Source: Mycobacterium gastri (lineage in GTDB: Bacteria > Actinomycetota > Actinomycetes > Mycobacteriales > Mycobacteriaceae). Taken from it: 53,864 nt of DNA. The stretch covers positions 1 to 53,864 of the forward strand of contig NZ_LQOX01000108.1 of assembly GCF_002102175.1 (NCBI RefSeq), in the 5' to 3' direction. Below are positions 1-8,195 of this stretch, piece by piece. The translations under genes and the position numbers were made by a program. The notes under the pieces are model-generated. The model made no database searches, was not told the DNA's origin, and saw only the letters and a list, made by a program, of their open reading frames with translations. Each line of letters starts with the position of its first letter. The stretch's first letter is position 1.

Positions 1-2
1 AC

Positions 3-62
3 GCCAAACCAGCAGACGAACACGCAGGTCACACCGACACACCCCAAGTTACCGACCGGTAA
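3..62 (+). CDS. Possible C-terminal end of a gene entering from the left edge
   Basis: One frame is open from the window edge to a TAA at 60-62 and reads as about 19 plausible hydrophilic residues (ending TDTPQVTDR). In M. tuberculosis the neighbour beyond Rv1126c is the pyruvate phosphate dikinase gene, but the residues seen are too few to assign it. It may be chance. Confidence 0.25.
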   Translation, partial: AKPADEHAGHTDTPQVTDR

Positions 63-686
63 TGTCCTAACTCAGGCCGACGACGCCGGCCGATTATTGC
101 GTCCGGGATCGCTGGCGCGCCCACCAACTAAACTCCCGCCCGCGGTCGCGCCGTGTCCCGGGCCCACCGGCGAGCGCGCCCACTGGTGGTGGTACGAACC
201 CTTCCAACCCCAACCACTACCAACCAACTAGCGTTGGTTACCCGGACCGGTCACCACCGGCACCGTATCGAAACCCAAACACCTTGGGGCATCAAGAAAT
301 CAGTGCACACTTCCCTGCTAGCCCACCACGTGGACACCAGCGGCGACAACCAACCGCCACCCACCCGGGACCCCCCAAGACCTCCACAACCCCCCACCAA
401 CACTCGCAGTCATTGCGCGCACCGATTCGAGCCGCGTCGACGCACTGCACCCCCGAAGTTTGGGCCCGCGTCACCGACCTTGGGGCGTGGGCAGGCGTGC
501 CCGGTGCCAGCCGCGGTAAAACCAGTCGGCTGCACATACCCACCGCGCTGGTCATTTCCCCACTCAATTTCCGACCAGGTCTGTGCTATACAGTCGGGCC
601 ACTGTGAGGATTCTCGGCACCGCTCAGACTCGACGATGGCCGTGGGCCATCGCGCACACCCGAACGAGCCTCAAGAATAGGCGCCC
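63..686. other. 624-base stretch without a supported gene
   Basis: Open frames on both strands here read as low-complexity Pro/Arg/Thr or His-rich strings with no domain, no convincing ribosome site and no conserved look. I see no repeat, tRNA or terminator. It probably contains the promoter of the membrane protein at 687. Confidence 0.5.
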
Positions 687-1496
687 ATGAAATTCCCCTA
701 CGCCACGATACTGTTGAGCCTGCTCGCCCTCAGCGTCACAACAGAGGTGCTCTGGATGGGCAATATTTCCCGCCCACCCACGACGATCTATCACATTTGG
801 CATATAGCTCTGATGCTCTTTGTCATCACCGTACGCCTGGCTTGTCAGCAGCAGCTTTCCCCGCAAGTGGCAAGGTATACGCGCATACTGATCGCGGGGA
901 TGGCAATGTGCGCCGTGGGAGACGTGGTCAATAGCGCCATATCCGGCATCCAACCCATCACCCGAAAGCTGTCCGTCGCGATCATTCTGTTCGGCGCCGG
1001 GTACATCTTGTACGTTTACGTCCTCTACCGCTTTTCTCAGTCCAGACTCGCGCAACGTGGCGGAATCGGTTACCGCATGCGCTGGTTCGTCGTCATGATC
1101 GTTGCGGTGGCCAACACTGTGGGCTGGATCTCCTACGTGCGGGAACCAGTTACCGGTCATCAGTTCCTCGAGCTTGGGAGCTTTCTATTCAACCTCGTCA
1201 TCTACACCCTGATGATCAGCTTCAGTATTTGGTATTTCTGGGCGAACCGGCTCAGCCTGCCAGCGTTTCCCGTACTGATCGGCGGGCTGCTTCTCCCGCT
1301 ATCAGACTTGTACCTGTTCAGCACGTGGCTGGCACCAGGGCAGAATCGCGATGTTCCGATATTCGACCTGTATGCCGCCAACTGGATTTTGTATTTCAGC
1401 GGACAGGTGTTATTCGCATTCTTGCCGGCCTGCGAAAACGATGCGAGGCTAAGCGAATCAGCGCAGTCCGGAAACAGACCCGCGGAGCTGGGCTAA
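687..1496 (+). CDS. Integral membrane protein, YhhN/TMEM86 (lysoplasmalogenase)-like
   Basis: The 269-residue protein is almost entirely hydrophobic helices (about seven or eight), starting with a membrane segment at residues 5-22. Two acidic spots inside membrane segments, AVGDVV near residue 75 and LLLPLSDLYL near 205, sit where YhhN-family proteins carry their paired conserved aspartates, so I suggest that family. YhhN proteins are lysoplasmalogenase-like membrane hydrolases, but the similarity seen is weak and substrate cannot be inferred. Codon use is less GC-biased (many tat, ttc, gta codons) than in neighbouring core genes, and I do not recall this gene beside Rv1126c in M. tuberculosis, so it may be acquired. 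The ATG at 687 is preceded by a poor ribosome site. Confidence 0.55.
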   Translation: MKFPYATILLSLLALSVTTEVLWMGNISRPPTTIYHIWHIALMLFVITVRLACQQQLSPQVARYTRILIAGMAMCAVGDVVNSAISGIQPITRKLSVAIILFGAGYILYVYVLYRFSQSRLAQRGGIGYRMRWFVVMIVAVANTVGWISYVREPVTGHQFLELGSFLFNLVIYTLMISFSIWYFWANRLSLPAFPVLIGGLLLPLSDLYLFSTWLAPGQNRDVPIFDLYAANWILYFSGQVLFAFLPACENDARLSESAQSGNRPAELG

Positions 1497-1523
1497 CCCC
1501 CGACAACGACGAGACCCTGTGAC

Positions 1524-2171
1524 ATGGACAACGAAACCCCAAGCCAAGTCAACCCCACAGCACCCGGAATGCACGTCAAAGTGTTACAAGCCGTCCGTCT
1601 GAAGGGCCGGGTGAGTCCAGCCGACCTGGCTACAACTTTGGGCGAAGACCACCACGACGTCACCGAAACGGTCGCGCGGCTGACCGCGACCGGCCTGTTG
1701 GTCGGCGGCGCCACCTTACGGCTCAGCCCCGAAGGCCGGGTCCGGCTCAATGCGTTGCTCGCCGAGGAGCGCACCCGCTTCGACCCGGCGGCAATGGCCG
1801 CCGCCTACAACGAGTTTCGTAGCGTCAACACCGATTTCAAAGTTGTGGTTACGGACTGGCAACTCAAGGGCGGCCAGCCCAACGGCCACGACGACGCCGG
1901 CTATGACGCCGCGGTATTGGCCCGCCTCGACGATGTGCACCGGCGCGTGCAACCCATCATCGCGGCGGCAGCGGCACAGCTGCCGCGGCTGGGCCACTAC
2001 TCGGCGAAACTGAATGCCGCACTTGACAAAGTCAAGTCCGGCGATATCGCCTGGCTTACCAGGCCGCTCATCGACTCCTACCACACCGTCTGGTTCGAAC
2101 TGCATGAGGAGCTGATCCTGGCCGTCGGCCTGACCCGCGAAGAAGCGGCCAGATCTGGTGATGCCCAATAA
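1524..2171 (+). CDS. Winged-helix domain protein, Rv1126c-like
   Basis: The 215-residue soluble protein begins with a compact winged-helix region at about residues 15-75 (KVLQAVRLKGRVSPADLA, then a recognition-like helix and a GATLRLSPEGR wing). The rest, residues 80-210, is mostly helical. Size and position, next to the Rv1125 and ephC homologues, match Rv1126c of M. tuberculosis, which lies beside the truncated pyruvate phosphate dikinase gene ppdK (Rv1127c). In other actinobacteria a similar segment is attached to PPDK, so a role with that enzyme is possible but is inference. The gene ends 3 bases from the convergent acyltransferase gene. Confidence 0.7.
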   Translation: MDNETPSQVNPTAPGMHVKVLQAVRLKGRVSPADLATTLGEDHHDVTETVARLTATGLLVGGATLRLSPEGRVRLNALLAEERTRFDPAAMAAAYNEFRSVNTDFKVVVTDWQLKGGQPNGHDDAGYDAAVLARLDDVHRRVQPIIAAAAAQLPRLGHYSAKLNAALDKVKSGDIAWLTRPLIDSYHTVWFELHEELILAVGLTREEAARSGDAQ

Positions 2172-2174
2172 CAT

Positions 2175-3419
2175 TCATCGCAAGGCGCCGTCAAGCAATT
2201 CCACATAGGCGTCGATGTCGGGTATCGCCGACGCGGCCGCATGGACACTGATCGCAATCGTGTCGCCGATACCGTGCACCCCGTGCGTCAGCCCCATCGC
2301 CGGTGACAGTGCCGGATAGCCGGCCGTCAGCACCACCGGCGCGGCACCGAAATGCAGATCGGCGGCTCCGCGGTGCACACTGGACACCACGGTGTTGCCG
2401 GCCACTCGCGCCGGGCGCGCATCGGCATCGAATTGGCTTACCCCCCATCGCAATAACGCCGCCGGGACGGTAGCGAAGGCCAGGTCGGCCGCCCGTACGG
2501 CGGGATGCTGCATGCGGCGGCGGGCATTGGTCAGATCGGCGGCTATCCGCCCAACCCGCTCGGCGCGGCCGAGCGCCGGATACAGGCCCACAGCGACGTT
2601 GCCGAAGTGGTTATATGCTCGCGGTGCACCCGGTTTAGCCATCGGCACTTCCGCTGCCAGCGATTCGGCCGGCCCACCGAGCAGCCGGAACAGCGCCGCG
2701 GACACGGCGGCCAGCACCGCGACAGTCACTGTGGGACCGGGTAATTGCGAGCGCTGCCGCACCAGGGTGCGCACCACTCGCGCACCCTGGGGCCGGGCAT
2801 TGGTGGGCAGTAGCGGCCGCGAACCGGCGCCCGGCGCCAGCCGCCCAGACCTGGTGTCGCGAACCAGCCGGCGGTGCGCGCAGGCCGCCGCGGCGGCGCG
2901 CCAGGGCAGCACACCCCGCCGCGGCGCGGCGACCGACGCCACCGGGGCCGCCCGCCCGAACAGCCAGGCCGCCATCGTGGAGGCGCGCGCACCGTCGCCG
3001 AGCGCATGCGCGACTTGCACGACCGCAACGGTGCCCGCGCCGCTGACCCCCGGAATCCCGACCACCGGGGTGAATACGTGGACCCGCCAAGGCATCCGGC
3101 GAACATCGAGCTGCTCGTCGGCCAGCCCGGCGACGGCCGCCAGACAGCCATGCCAGCTGTCGTCGGTCAGCTGGTGGCGGATCACCTGCTCGGGCTCGAC
3201 CCTCGCGGCAACCCACTGCGGATAGGTCAGGGCAGACCCGTCGTGGACCCGCATCCGCAGGTCCGAACAAGCGCGGGCCCGGTCCAGGAGCTGCGCAACG
3301 GCCCGCTCGACAGCCACTGCTTCACCGTCGAAGGCGTACAACAGGAACTGGTCATTGGGAACCTTGGCCGACATCCAGTAGAACTGCGCGTCGACGGCCG
3401 CCATCCGGTGTGCCGCCAC
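2175..3419 (-). CDS. Wax ester synthase/DGAT-like acyltransferase, Rv1125-like
   Basis: This is a 414-residue protein of the condensation/WS-DGAT fold. The N-terminus, with VDAQFYWMSAKVPNDQFL, resembles the start of mycobacterial WS/DGAT enzymes. Residues 138-143, HALGDG, keep the H-x3-DG half of the catalytic HHxxxDG motif, but the first histidine is replaced by alanine (VAHALGDG). The second half has the conserved-looking stretch NHFGNVAVGLYP and a C-terminal segment rich in small residues. Family members transfer acyl groups from acyl-CoA to alcohols or diacylglycerol; the actual acceptor here is unknown. It is transcribed leftward, just downstream of ephC, with a gap of a few bases, so the two probably form an operon. 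Confidence 0.75.
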   Translation of the reverse strand: MAAHRMAAVDAQFYWMSAKVPNDQFLLYAFDGEAVAVERAVAQLLDRARACSDLRMRVHDGSALTYPQWVAARVEPEQVIRHQLTDDSWHGCLAAVAGLADEQLDVRRMPWRVHVFTPVVGIPGVSGAGTVAVVQVAHALGDGARASTMAAWLFGRAAPVASVAAPRRGVLPWRAAAAACAHRRLVRDTRSGRLAPGAGSRPLLPTNARPQGARVVRTLVRQRSQLPGPTVTVAVLAAVSAALFRLLGGPAESLAAEVPMAKPGAPRAYNHFGNVAVGLYPALGRAERVGRIAADLTNARRRMQHPAVRAADLAFATVPAALLRWGVSQFDADARPARVAGNTVVSSVHRGAADLHFGAAPVVLTAGYPALSPAMGLTHGVHGIGDTIAISVHAAASAIPDIDAYVELLDGALR

Positions 3420-3423
3420 AGCC

Positions 3424-4329
3424 TCAGCCGGGTGTGCCGACGAACGTCAGGATCAGCTCGGCCACCTTCTCCGGCTGTTCCAGCTGCAGGAAATGCCCGG
3501 CGTGGTCGACGATCGCCACGTCGCTGCCGGCGGGCAGCACCTTCTCTGTCCAATGCGTGAAAGCCGGTGTGGCACAACCATCGTCGCGACCATGCAGATA
3601 CAGGCTCGGCAACCGCGGCGGCTCGGTCCACCATCGGTTCAACTCGGCGTAGGCTGCCGGCGGCGGGGTGTTGCGGATGGTCGCCCGGTAGGGTCCCAGC
3701 GCCGCTCGCCAGCTCTCCGGTGTCCCGATCGCCGCGTCAACGTGGCGCAGGTCCTCCTCGGCGTGATAACCCGGCGACCACCGGCGCCACAACAGCGGCG
3801 GCAGCCACGCAGCGGACCGCTCGGGCAGCCAGGGCAACTGGAAATAGACGATGTACCAGCTGCGCAACAGCTGATGCGGTAGTTCGCGGGCCAGCCGCCC
3901 GCGGTCGGGCACCCGGCCCAGCGGCCGGAATGCCGCCGCGGGCGGCACCGACATGATGACCGCCCGGGCGAACGGGCTGTCGGGCATCGCGGCCAGACCG
4001 GTGGCGGCGATCGCGCCCCAGTCGTGACCGATCACCACGTCGTCGTCGGTCCCGCCGGCGACCGCGCGCACCCGCAACGCGTCGTGCATCAGCGCACCGA
4101 CGTGATAACAGCCGTCGGCCGGAATCGCCGACGGCGCATACCCCCGCATGAAGGGTGCGACGACCCGCCATCCCGACTTCGCCAGCCGGGGAGCGACCTT
4201 GCGCCAGCCGTACGGGGTGTCGGGAAAGCCGTGCAGGCACAAGGCGATCGGGGCGTCGGCCGGACCCCAGGTCAGGGCCTTGAGATCACCGCCGGCTCGC
4301 GGGACGTCGATCCAGTGGGGTTCAGACAT
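3424..4329 (-). CDS. ephC: Alpha/beta-hydrolase, epoxide hydrolase EphC
   Basis: An alpha/beta-hydrolase of the epoxide hydrolase type. The oxyanion motif HGFPD is near residue 33, the nucleophile aspartate is in GHDWG (about residue 103), the acid lies in HGRDDG (about 249) and the catalytic histidine in HAGHF (about 279). An aspartate, rather than serine, nucleophile argues for epoxide or haloalkane hydrolysis by an ester intermediate. I start it at the ATG at 4329 because AGGAAG lies 6 bases upstream; an in-frame TTG at 4377 would add 16 residues and give a length near the remembered M. tuberculosis protein. Position between the Rv1125 and bpoB homologues matches Rv1124. Confidence 0.85.
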   Translation of the reverse strand: MSEPHWIDVPRAGGDLKALTWGPADAPIALCLHGFPDTPYGWRKVAPRLAKSGWRVVAPFMRGYAPSAIPADGCYHVGALMHDALRVRAVAGGTDDDVVIGHDWGAIAATGLAAMPDSPFARAVIMSVPPAAAFRPLGRVPDRGRLARELPHQLLRSWYIVYFQLPWLPERSAAWLPPLLWRRWSPGYHAEEDLRHVDAAIGTPESWRAALGPYRATIRNTPPPAAYAELNRWWTEPPRLPSLYLHGRDDGCATPAFTHWTEKVLPAGSDVAIVDHAGHFLQLEQPEKVAELILTFVGTPG

Positions 4330-4604
4330 GACAGGCTTCCTGGTCGGCGTTGGCGTGGTCGGGCGCGGCGTTGCCAATCATGCCGGGCGTGGCGCCCGGC
4401 GCGGCAGCTTGGTCCCTCATGTTGACTCCTGTCGCCACCTGCAGCCCGCGCATGATCCAACGTAACCGGGACGCATGGGGGACAAAAAGACCTTCGATCG
4501 GGGGACACCGCATTCATCCCCGGTGTAGCCGCTCGGCCGACAGACACCACGCCGCCGTCACGGCACCCTAAATACAGCGCCGTCAACAGGAGGACCAAGC
4601 AACG

Positions 4605-4679
4605 ATGATGTTCGCCTTAGTCCCACTCGCCGCGGGTGTTGCCGGAGGTCGTCGGCTGACATGCGGGCGGGTTCAGTGA
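4605..4679 (+). CDS. Possible 24-residue leader peptide before the TetR gene
   Basis: AGGAGG at 4588-4593 precedes a double ATG at 4605/4608 by about 11 bases. The frame gives a short, partly hydrophobic peptide (MMFALVPLAAGVAGGRR...) whose TGA at 4677-4679 overlaps the GTG start of the TetR gene (GTGA). This arrangement is typical of translational coupling. The Shine-Dalgarno spacing is long, and the peptide may not be made. Confidence 0.35.
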   Translation: MMFALVPLAAGVAGGRRLTCGRVQ

Positions 4680-5275
4680 GCAACGCCGACACCGTCCGCC
4701 GATGGGCCAGAACGGGCGCCACCCAACAGCGGATCCTGGATGCGGCAACCGAGGTTTTCGCGGCCAGGGGCTTCACCGCGGCGACGATGGCCGATGTGGT
4801 GGCCAAGTCAGGTGCCAGCATCGGCAGCATCTACCACCACTTCGGCGGCAAGAGCGAATTGTTTCTGGCGATCTTCGAGCAGGTGGCCGACGACGTGGAA
4901 CGCCGTATCGAGGCGGCGATGCAGCACGCCTCCCGATCCGGCCCGGACGGCGGCCGCCCGCGACACGCACTGCAACTTCACGTGCGGGCCTACTTGGAGG
5001 CGATGTGGGACAACCGATGCCGGGCCAGGGTGTTGTCGTCCGGCGACACGCCCGCCGGGTTCGAGACCGTCCGCCGCGACCGGATGTCGGCCGCCTTCCG
5101 CCGCTGGCTGGCCGTGTTGCCGCCGGACACGTCGCTGCACAGACAACTGCTGAGCCGCGTTCTGATGGCGACGATGGCCGAGTCGTCGTTGATGATCGCC
5201 GACTGCGAGAACCCCGACGACGTCGCGCCGATCATCGATAAGGCGATCGAATGGATCGGCCGTCTCACCGAGTGA
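4676..5275 (+). CDS. TetR-family transcriptional regulator
   Basis: The N-terminal helix-turn-helix spans about residues 10-60: QQRILDAATEVFAARGF, then TMADVVAKSGASIGSIYHHF, the classical TetR recognition segment ending in YHHF. The C-terminal ligand domain (residues 70-200) is divergent, as usual. The GTG at 4676 overlaps the stop of a possible leader peptide; an ATG at 4661 would add five residues. The gene is divergent from ephC, so it could regulate ephC and itself from the shared region, and it is followed by a convergent VOC-type gene. I do not recall it at this place in M. tuberculosis, so this looks like an insertion between ephC and bpoB. Ligand unknown. Confidence 0.85.
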   Translation: MSNADTVRRWARTGATQQRILDAATEVFAARGFTAATMADVVAKSGASIGSIYHHFGGKSELFLAIFEQVADDVERRIEAAMQHASRSGPDGGRPRHALQLHVRAYLEAMWDNRCRARVLSSGDTPAGFETVRRDRMSAAFRRWLAVLPPDTSLHRQLLSRVLMATMAESSLMIADCENPDDVAPIIDKAIEWIGRLTE

Positions 5276-5277
5276 GT

Positions 5278-5751
5278 TCACACTTGCGCTGCGGCCCTTT
5301 CCAATTCGGCGATGACGATCTTGCGCATGCCGAGCATTGCGGTGGTCGCCGCGGTCGCTACGGCAGGATCGGGGTCGGTGAGCAGCTGGTGCAGCCGGGT
5401 CGGCACGATCTGCCAGCTCAGCCCGAAGCGGTCCTTGCACCAGCCGCACCGGGATTCCTCGCCGCCTCGGGTTAGCCGGTCCCAGTAGTAGTCGACCTCT
5501 TCCTGGTCCTTGCATTCGACCATGAAGGACACCGCCTCGGTGAAGCGGAATTCCGGGCCGCCGTTGATGCCGACGAACCGCACCCCGTCGAGCACGAAGG
5601 TGCCCGACACCACCGCGCCCGGTTCACCCGGGCCGGCCTCGGTGTAGCGATTGAAACGTTCGACGTGCGAGTTCGCAAACACCGAGGTGTAGAACTGGGC
5701 CGCCTCTTCCAGATTGTGGTCGAACCAGAGTGCGGGCGTGATCGATGGCAT
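5278..5751 (-). CDS. VOC superfamily protein, PhnB / 3-dmu-9 3-methyltransferase-like
   Basis: The protein starts MPSITPALWFDHNLEEAA, typical of the PhnB-like branch of the glyoxalase/VOC fold, and contains two beta-alpha-beta modules: AAQFYTSVF with a following FVLDGVRFVGINGG, then SFMVECKDQEEVDYYW and CGWCKDRFGLSWQIVP. The last motif is diagnostic of the 3-dmu-9_3-mt Pfam family, whose biochemical roles are mostly unknown. I place the start at 5751, because GGAG lies 6 bases upstream; an earlier in-frame ATG at 5763 is possible. It converges on the TetR gene with only 2 bases between the stop codons. Confidence 0.8.
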   Translation of the reverse strand: MPSITPALWFDHNLEEAAQFYTSVFANSHVERFNRYTEAGPGEPGAVVSGTFVLDGVRFVGINGGPEFRFTEAVSFMVECKDQEEVDYYWDRLTRGGEESRCGWCKDRFGLSWQIVPTRLHQLLTDPDPAVATAATTAMLGMRKIVIAELERAAAQV

Positions 5752-5836
5752 GGCCGTCTCCATTATCGTCGGGGCGTCGTCGGGGTGTAGTCCTTCTGAT
5801 AGACCCCGGCGATGACGAAAACTCACCGCACGTTGT

Positions 5837-6085
5837 TCAAACCCACACCCACGGCGCGGGTACCTGCTGCTGGTGCTGTGGGCAGTAGCTCAGGACCGAG
5901 ACGGCCACGAGTTCGTGCGCACCTACCCGGCTGTAGAACAGGCCCAACCCGCACATCAGCGCCACGGCGACGATGATCGGGCCCAGCCATATTCGCGGCC
6001 GCAACAATGACACGCAGCCGGCCGGTCGGGATGCCGGGCACCGGGGTGAAAGCGTAAGAATGAGAACTCCTTTGGTGCGAGCCAT
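5837..6085 (-). CDS. Doubtful small membrane protein (82 residues)
   Basis: One leftward frame reads MARTKGVLILTLSP, then a strong membrane helix RIWLGPIIVAVALMCGLGLF, then about 30 residues with a cysteine. The segment before the helix resembles the N-termini of YhgE/Pip-type mycobacterial membrane proteins, so it may be a truncated relic of one. Ribosome site support is weak (AGGG, 4 bases from ATG). The remaining bases up to bpoB (6086-6288) show nothing else, apart from a GTG start preceded by GGTAGGTAA. Confidence 0.3.
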   Translation of the reverse strand: MARTKGVLILTLSPRCPASRPAGCVSLLRPRIWLGPIIVAVALMCGLGLFYSRVGAHELVAVSVLSYCPQHQQQVPAPWVWV

Positions 6086-6288
6086 GTCGCCCTGGCCGAC
6101 AAGGCCATGCAAATTATGTCAATCTAGGATGACATATAAGGGCGGGTGGATGTGCGTGTCAGCCGTGAAGTTGCTGTGGGGCCGGGCGCCTGCGGCCGCC
6201 GCGGCGAACCTGACCCATGGCCCACGTCGCCACCCTGGATGAAGGTGCTTAAACGAACCTTAAAACCAGGTAGGTAACGTCGGAATGC

Positions 6289-7161
6289 GTGAGCACCGTG
6301 AGCAGCCCCCGCGCCGTCGAGTTTTCCGGCGTCGGGGGAATCACGCTGGTCGCCGACGAATGGAACCGCGGCGCCGAGGCGGCTGACCGGCCGAGCATCC
6401 TGATGTTGCACGGCGGCGGCCAAAACCGGTTCTCCTGGAAGAAGACCGGCCAGATCCTGGCGAACGAGGGTTTTCACGTCGTCGCGCTCGACACCCGTGG
6501 ACACGGAGACAGCGATCGAGCACCGGCCGCGGACTACGCCGTCGAGACCCTCACCGAGGACGTGTTGCAGGTCCTGGATGCGATCGGTCGTCACGTGGTG
6601 GTGATCGGGGCCAGCATGGGCGGACTGACCGGCATCCTGGTCGCCGATGCCGCCGGCCCCGACCGGGTGACCGGACTGGTGCTGGTCGACGTGGTACCCC
6701 GGTACGAAAAGGACGGCAGCGCCCGCATCCGGGATTTCATGCGCACCAACCTCGACGGTTTCACTTCGCTCGAGGAAGCCGCCGACGCCGTGGCGGCCTA
6801 TCTGCCGCACCGCACCAAGCCGCGCAGTCCCGAGGGGCTGAAGAAGAATCTGCGGCTGCGCGACGGACGGTGGTACTGGCACTGGGATCCGGCGATGATG
6901 ACCGCACCTCTTGACGACCCGGAGCTGCGCACCGAAAACTTCGAGCAGGCGGCGGTGAACCTGACGATCCCGATCCTGTTGATCCGCGGCAAACTCTCCG
7001 ACGTGGTCAGCCCGGAAGGCGTCCAGGACTTTCTGGCCAAAGTGCCGCGCGCGGAGTTCGTCGAGCTGTCCAACGCCGGACACACCGCCGCCGGCGACGA
7101 CAACGACGCCTTCAGCGATGTGGTGGTGGACTTCGTCAGGCGGACGGTTGCCGCCGGTTAG
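6289..7161 (+). CDS. bpoB: Alpha/beta-hydrolase, BpoB (non-heme peroxidase-like)
   Basis: A 290-residue alpha/beta-hydrolase. HGGGQNR forms the oxyanion loop near residue 41, the nucleophile is S109 in GASMGG, the acid is probably D238 in GKLSDVVSP, and the histidine is H265 in NAGHTAAGD. Position next to gnd2 matches Rv1123c (bpoB) of M. tuberculosis. The 'bromoperoxidase' name reflects family resemblance; a serine nucleophile with an ordinary triad fits an esterase or hydrolase equally well. Translation starts at a GTG (6289) behind GGTAGGTAA. Its stop overlaps the stop of the convergent gnd2 gene by 4 bases. Confidence 0.85.
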   Translation: MSTVSSPRAVEFSGVGGITLVADEWNRGAEAADRPSILMLHGGGQNRFSWKKTGQILANEGFHVVALDTRGHGDSDRAPAADYAVETLTEDVLQVLDAIGRHVVVIGASMGGLTGILVADAAGPDRVTGLVLVDVVPRYEKDGSARIRDFMRTNLDGFTSLEEAADAVAAYLPHRTKPRSPEGLKKNLRLRDGRWYWHWDPAMMTAPLDDPELRTENFEQAAVNLTIPILLIRGKLSDVVSPEGVQDFLAKVPRAEFVELSNAGHTAAGDDNDAFSDVVVDFVRRTVAAG

Positions 7162-8180
7162 TTGGCCGGTTTCTCGGCGTGGCCGCCGAATTGCTTGCGC
7201 ATGGCCGACAGCGCCTTGTTGGCGAAGTCGTCGAGGTCACGCGAGGCGAACCGGGATTGCAGCGCGGTGGTGAGCACCGGCGCCGGAACGCCCTCGTCGA
7301 TCGCCGCGATCGACGTCCACCGGCCCTCGCCGGAGTCGGAGACTCGACCGGAAAACTCCTGCAGCTCAGGCGATTCGTGCAGCGCGATCGCGGTCAGATC
7401 CAGCAGCCACGAGCCGATGACACTGCCGCGGCGCCACAATTCGGCGACCTCGGGGATGTCGATGTTGTACTGGTAGTACTCCGGGTTGGACAGCGGCGCA
7501 GTCTCGGCGTCACCTTGCTGCTCGCGGGTGCCGATGTCGGCATTACGCAAGATGTTCAGCCCCTCGGCCAGCGACGCCATCATGCCGTACTCGATGCCGT
7601 TGTGCACCATCTTGACGAAGTGTCCGGCCCCGGACGGCCCGCAGTGCAAGTAGCCGTTCTCCGACTGCGCGACCTCGCCGTCGCGGCCGGGCGTGCGCGG
7701 CGCCGCGTCCACCCCCGGCGCGACGGTGGCAAAGATCGGCTCGGCGTGCGCAAATGCACCGGCATCCCCGCCGATCATCAGACAGTAGCCACGTTCCAGG
7801 CCCCATACGCCCCCGCTGGTGCCGGTGTCGAGCAAGTGAATTCCCTTGTCGGACAGCGTCTTTGCGTGCTTGATGTCGTCGCGGTAGTAGGTGTTGCCGC
7901 CGTCGATCACGATGTCTCCGGAGTCGAGGGTCTCGGCCAGCTCCTCGATGACGCCGGTGGTGATGGTGCCCGCGGGGACCATCACCCACACGACTCGCGG
8001 CGCGCAGAGTTTGTCACGCAGCTCACGCAGTGACGACACCCCGGTGGTGTTGCCCTCCCCCGCCATCGCCTTGACCGCATCGGGGTTGTGGTCGTACACC
8101 ACGCATTCGTGCCCGCCTTTGACCACTCGGCGGACGATGTTGGCGCCCATCCGGCCCAGACCGATCATCCCTAGCTGCAT
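7158..8180 (-). CDS. gnd2: 6-phosphogluconate dehydrogenase, decarboxylating (Gnd2)
   Basis: This 340-residue enzyme oxidises and decarboxylates 6-phosphogluconate to ribulose 5-phosphate in the pentose phosphate pathway. GLGRMGANI at residues 7-15 is the nucleotide-binding loop, GTSGGVWG the substrate-binding signature, and GHFVKMVHNGIEY carries the catalytic lysine. At about 340 residues it is of the short type (YqeC/GndA-like), not the 470-residue E. coli Gnd. It lies 15 bases downstream of zwf1 on the same strand, so the two consecutive oxidative steps are encoded in one operon, as in M. tuberculosis Rv1121-Rv1122. Confidence 0.95.
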   Translation of the reverse strand: MQLGMIGLGRMGANIVRRVVKGGHECVVYDHNPDAVKAMAGEGNTTGVSSLRELRDKLCAPRVVWVMVPAGTITTGVIEELAETLDSGDIVIDGGNTYYRDDIKHAKTLSDKGIHLLDTGTSGGVWGLERGYCLMIGGDAGAFAHAEPIFATVAPGVDAAPRTPGRDGEVAQSENGYLHCGPSGAGHFVKMVHNGIEYGMMASLAEGLNILRNADIGTREQQGDAETAPLSNPEYYQYNIDIPEVAELWRRGSVIGSWLLDLTAIALHESPELQEFSGRVSDSGEGRWTSIAAIDEGVPAPVLTTALQSRFASRDLDDFANKALSAMRKQFGGHAEKPAN

Positions 8181-8195
8181 GTGATTTCGTCTCCC

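Noticed and set aside
153..680. Open frames of 90-175 codons before the first membrane-protein gene
   Set aside because: Low-complexity Arg/Pro/Thr or His strings, overlapping in several frames, without ribosome sites or domains.
2392..3225. 277-codon plus-strand frame opposite the acyltransferase gene
   Set aside because: Antisense shadow of a GC-rich gene; composition is Arg/Ala/Thr-rich and has no domain.
7179..8033. 284-codon frame opposite gnd2
   Set aside because: Shadow of gnd2, which has all family motifs.
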